Source: Candidatus Altimarinota bacterium (GTDB lineage Bacteria > Patescibacteriota > Gracilibacteria > UBA4473). Taken from it: a stretch of 6,587 bases of DNA. The notes beneath the pieces are model-generated. The model did not search any database. It was not told the DNA's origin and saw only the letters and a program-made list of their open reading frames with translations. How positions within the stretch are numbered: the stretch's first letter is position 1; the number at the start of each line of letters is the position of its first letter. Location of the stretch: assembly GCA_026982915.1 (NCBI GenBank), contig JALWQU010000059.1, forward strand, positions 411-6,997, given 5' to 3'. The position numbers and the translations under genes were made by a program. Positions 5,753 to 6,587 of this stretch are shown one piece after another.

Positions 5753-6587
5753 CTATTGCTTAGTATTAGGTGTTTTTTTGATGATTGGTGGCGGCGTAAT
5801 AAGCTGCTGTAGTTTTAGATATTTTTGTATTTGTTTATTGATTACGGCTTCTATGTTTTTTAGTTCTGCCGCCGATTTTGTGCCATTATTGATATCGAGG
5901 ACGAGCTTAGTAAGTCTTTCTTTGAGATAACTTTCCGGTATAGCCTCAGGCATTATAGCGGCTTTGGCAAACTTTGCTTGTCGGACAAAAATACCCGCCT
6001 TAGGGTCATTTTCTTGTTCTTTCAGAAGTCCTAAGTGTGCGGTGGGAAGCCCTGTTTCTTCAAAGAAAGCCTGCAGGTTTGATTTATCAATCGCAAACTT
6101 TAGAAAATCCCAGGCAAGTTCTGGATTTTGACTCGATTTTGTAACCGCTAACGCGTAAACCTTTCCAATGAGTTTTCTGGTTCCACCGAGAGCTGGATTG
6201 TCTATTTGTGGGAAAAAAGTTACACGGATATTTTGAGTCGGAATAGTTTTTAGACCATTTTGTTTTTGATTTTTTATAATTGATTCGATTTTTTTGAAGT
6301 CTTGTGCGTACCCAAAAACCATAGAGACCTTACCCTGGGCAAAGGTTTCAAAGTTTTTATAGGGCGATTGAGGCGAGGCGATAAACTCATTCCAGGTATA
6401 ATACCTAAATCGTGGATCAGCAAAACTAGTAAAAAGGTTTAGCGCCTCAACGCCGATACTTTTTTGGCGTTTATTAACGAGGGTTTTTCCCGAAAAAATA
6501 TTCAGCACTTGACCGTCTTTCGTAAAGAGCTGCCCGTCTAGTTGGGTAAATATGTTCTGAAAAATATCAAAACCATAAAAAACATTG
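5753..6587 (-). CDS. Extracellular solute-binding protein, sugar ABC-transporter type, N-terminus cut by window edge
   Basis: The frame is open from the right edge (first full codon at 6586) to TAG at 5755-5753, giving 277 visible C-terminal residues; the signal peptide and first lobe are outside. An internal GTG at 6508 is not the true start, because upstream residues (FDIFQNIFTQLDGQLFTKDG, 6-25) continue the family pattern. Recognisable family-1 binding-protein segments are FAQGKVSMVFGYAQD (82-96) and the hallmark YALAVTKSSQNPELAWDFLK (144-163), followed by LQAFFEETGLPTA (171-183). Such proteins capture oligosaccharides or related solutes outside the membrane for ABC import. The visible C-terminus ends in a Lys/Pro-rich tail (PPPIIKKTPNTKQ) that may be flexible. 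No permease or ATPase lies in view, so the ligand and transporter partners are unknown. The polymerase-like gene begins 3 nt later, indicating one transcript. Confidence 0.88.
   Translation of the reverse strand, partial: NVFYGFDIFQNIFTQLDGQLFTKDGQVLNIFSGKTLVNKRQKSIGVEALNLFTSFADPRFRYYTWNEFIASPQSPYKNFETFAQGKVSMVFGYAQDFKKIESIIKNQKQNGLKTIPTQNIRVTFFPQIDNPALGGTRKLIGKVYALAVTKSSQNPELAWDFLKFAIDKSNLQAFFEETGLPTAHLGLLKEQENDPKAGIFVRQAKFAKAAIMPEAIPESYLKERLTKLVLDINNGTKSAAELKNIEAVINKQIQKYLKLQQLITPPPIIKKTPNTKQ

Noticed and set aside
6506..6508. GTG at 6508 as start of the binding-protein gene
   Set aside because: The frame stays open to the window edge, and the upstream residues continue the family pattern, so this is an internal valine codon.
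1..6587. Alternative code with TGA read as glycine, as in Gracilibacteria and Absconditabacteria
   Set aside because: About 2,000 codons of confident genes contain no in-frame TGA, and glycine is encoded by GGN at conserved family positions. The five visible stops are TAA or TAG, but that alone is too few to matter.
1..6587. tRNA, rRNA, CRISPR array, transposase or classical rho-independent terminator
   Set aside because: I read the intergenic regions for a T-arm GTTCGA pattern, regularly spaced direct repeats and GC stems followed by T runs, and found none. No transposase motif occurs in any frame considered.

Overview
This window looks like a bacterial chromosome segment of low to moderate GC. 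It holds six confident protein genes, one disrupted small reading frame and a family of short dispersed repeats. About 2,000 codons read through without an in-frame TGA, so the standard code fits. The gene mix is a cytoplasmic GH15 glycosidase, a FemAB-type peptidoglycan bridge transferase, DapB, an O-antigen-polymerase-like membrane protein and a sugar-type substrate-binding protein. Together with the absence of clear Shine-Dalgarno sites, it would fit a Patescibacteria/CPR-like genome or another small-genome bacterium. This lineage call is inference only, because no rRNA or marker gene is present.

Layout. Positions 1-1347 (minus strand) hold the first 449 codons of a GH15 glucoamylase-like enzyme, which runs off the left edge. 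A 181-bp divergent promoter region separates it from a plus-strand pair. The first member (1529-2587) is a membrane-anchored pentapeptide-repeat protein. The second (2590-3600) is a FemAB-family aminoacyltransferase, 2 nt downstream. The remainder is on the minus strand and reads right to left: a substrate-binding protein (cut at the right edge, ending at 5753), an O-antigen-polymerase-like integral membrane protein (5749-4682), a disrupted frame of about 100 codons (4662-4363) and dapB (4331-3609). DapB converges on the FemAB gene with only 8 nt between stop codons.

Function. DapB (the diaminopimelate/lysine branch) and the FemAB protein (peptide bridge of lipid II) both point to cell-wall synthesis. 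The polymerase-like protein suggests surface glycan assembly. The GH15 enzyme and the binding protein point to use of alpha-glucans or oligosaccharides. Nothing in the window ties these into one pathway.

Most unusual feature. A 16-19-bp motif (consensus AATTTATCAGACTTTCCTT, full or partial, either orientation) sits at every gene junction between 1.3 and 4.7 kb and outside the body of every confident gene. Two copies form a perfect 19-bp inverted repeat around a 292-bp segment containing the disrupted frame. Two others form a 16-bp perfect inverted repeat around the pentapeptide-repeat gene, one of them supplying its stop codon. It may be an uptake-signal-like, regulatory, recombination or miniature mobile element; the window alone cannot decide.
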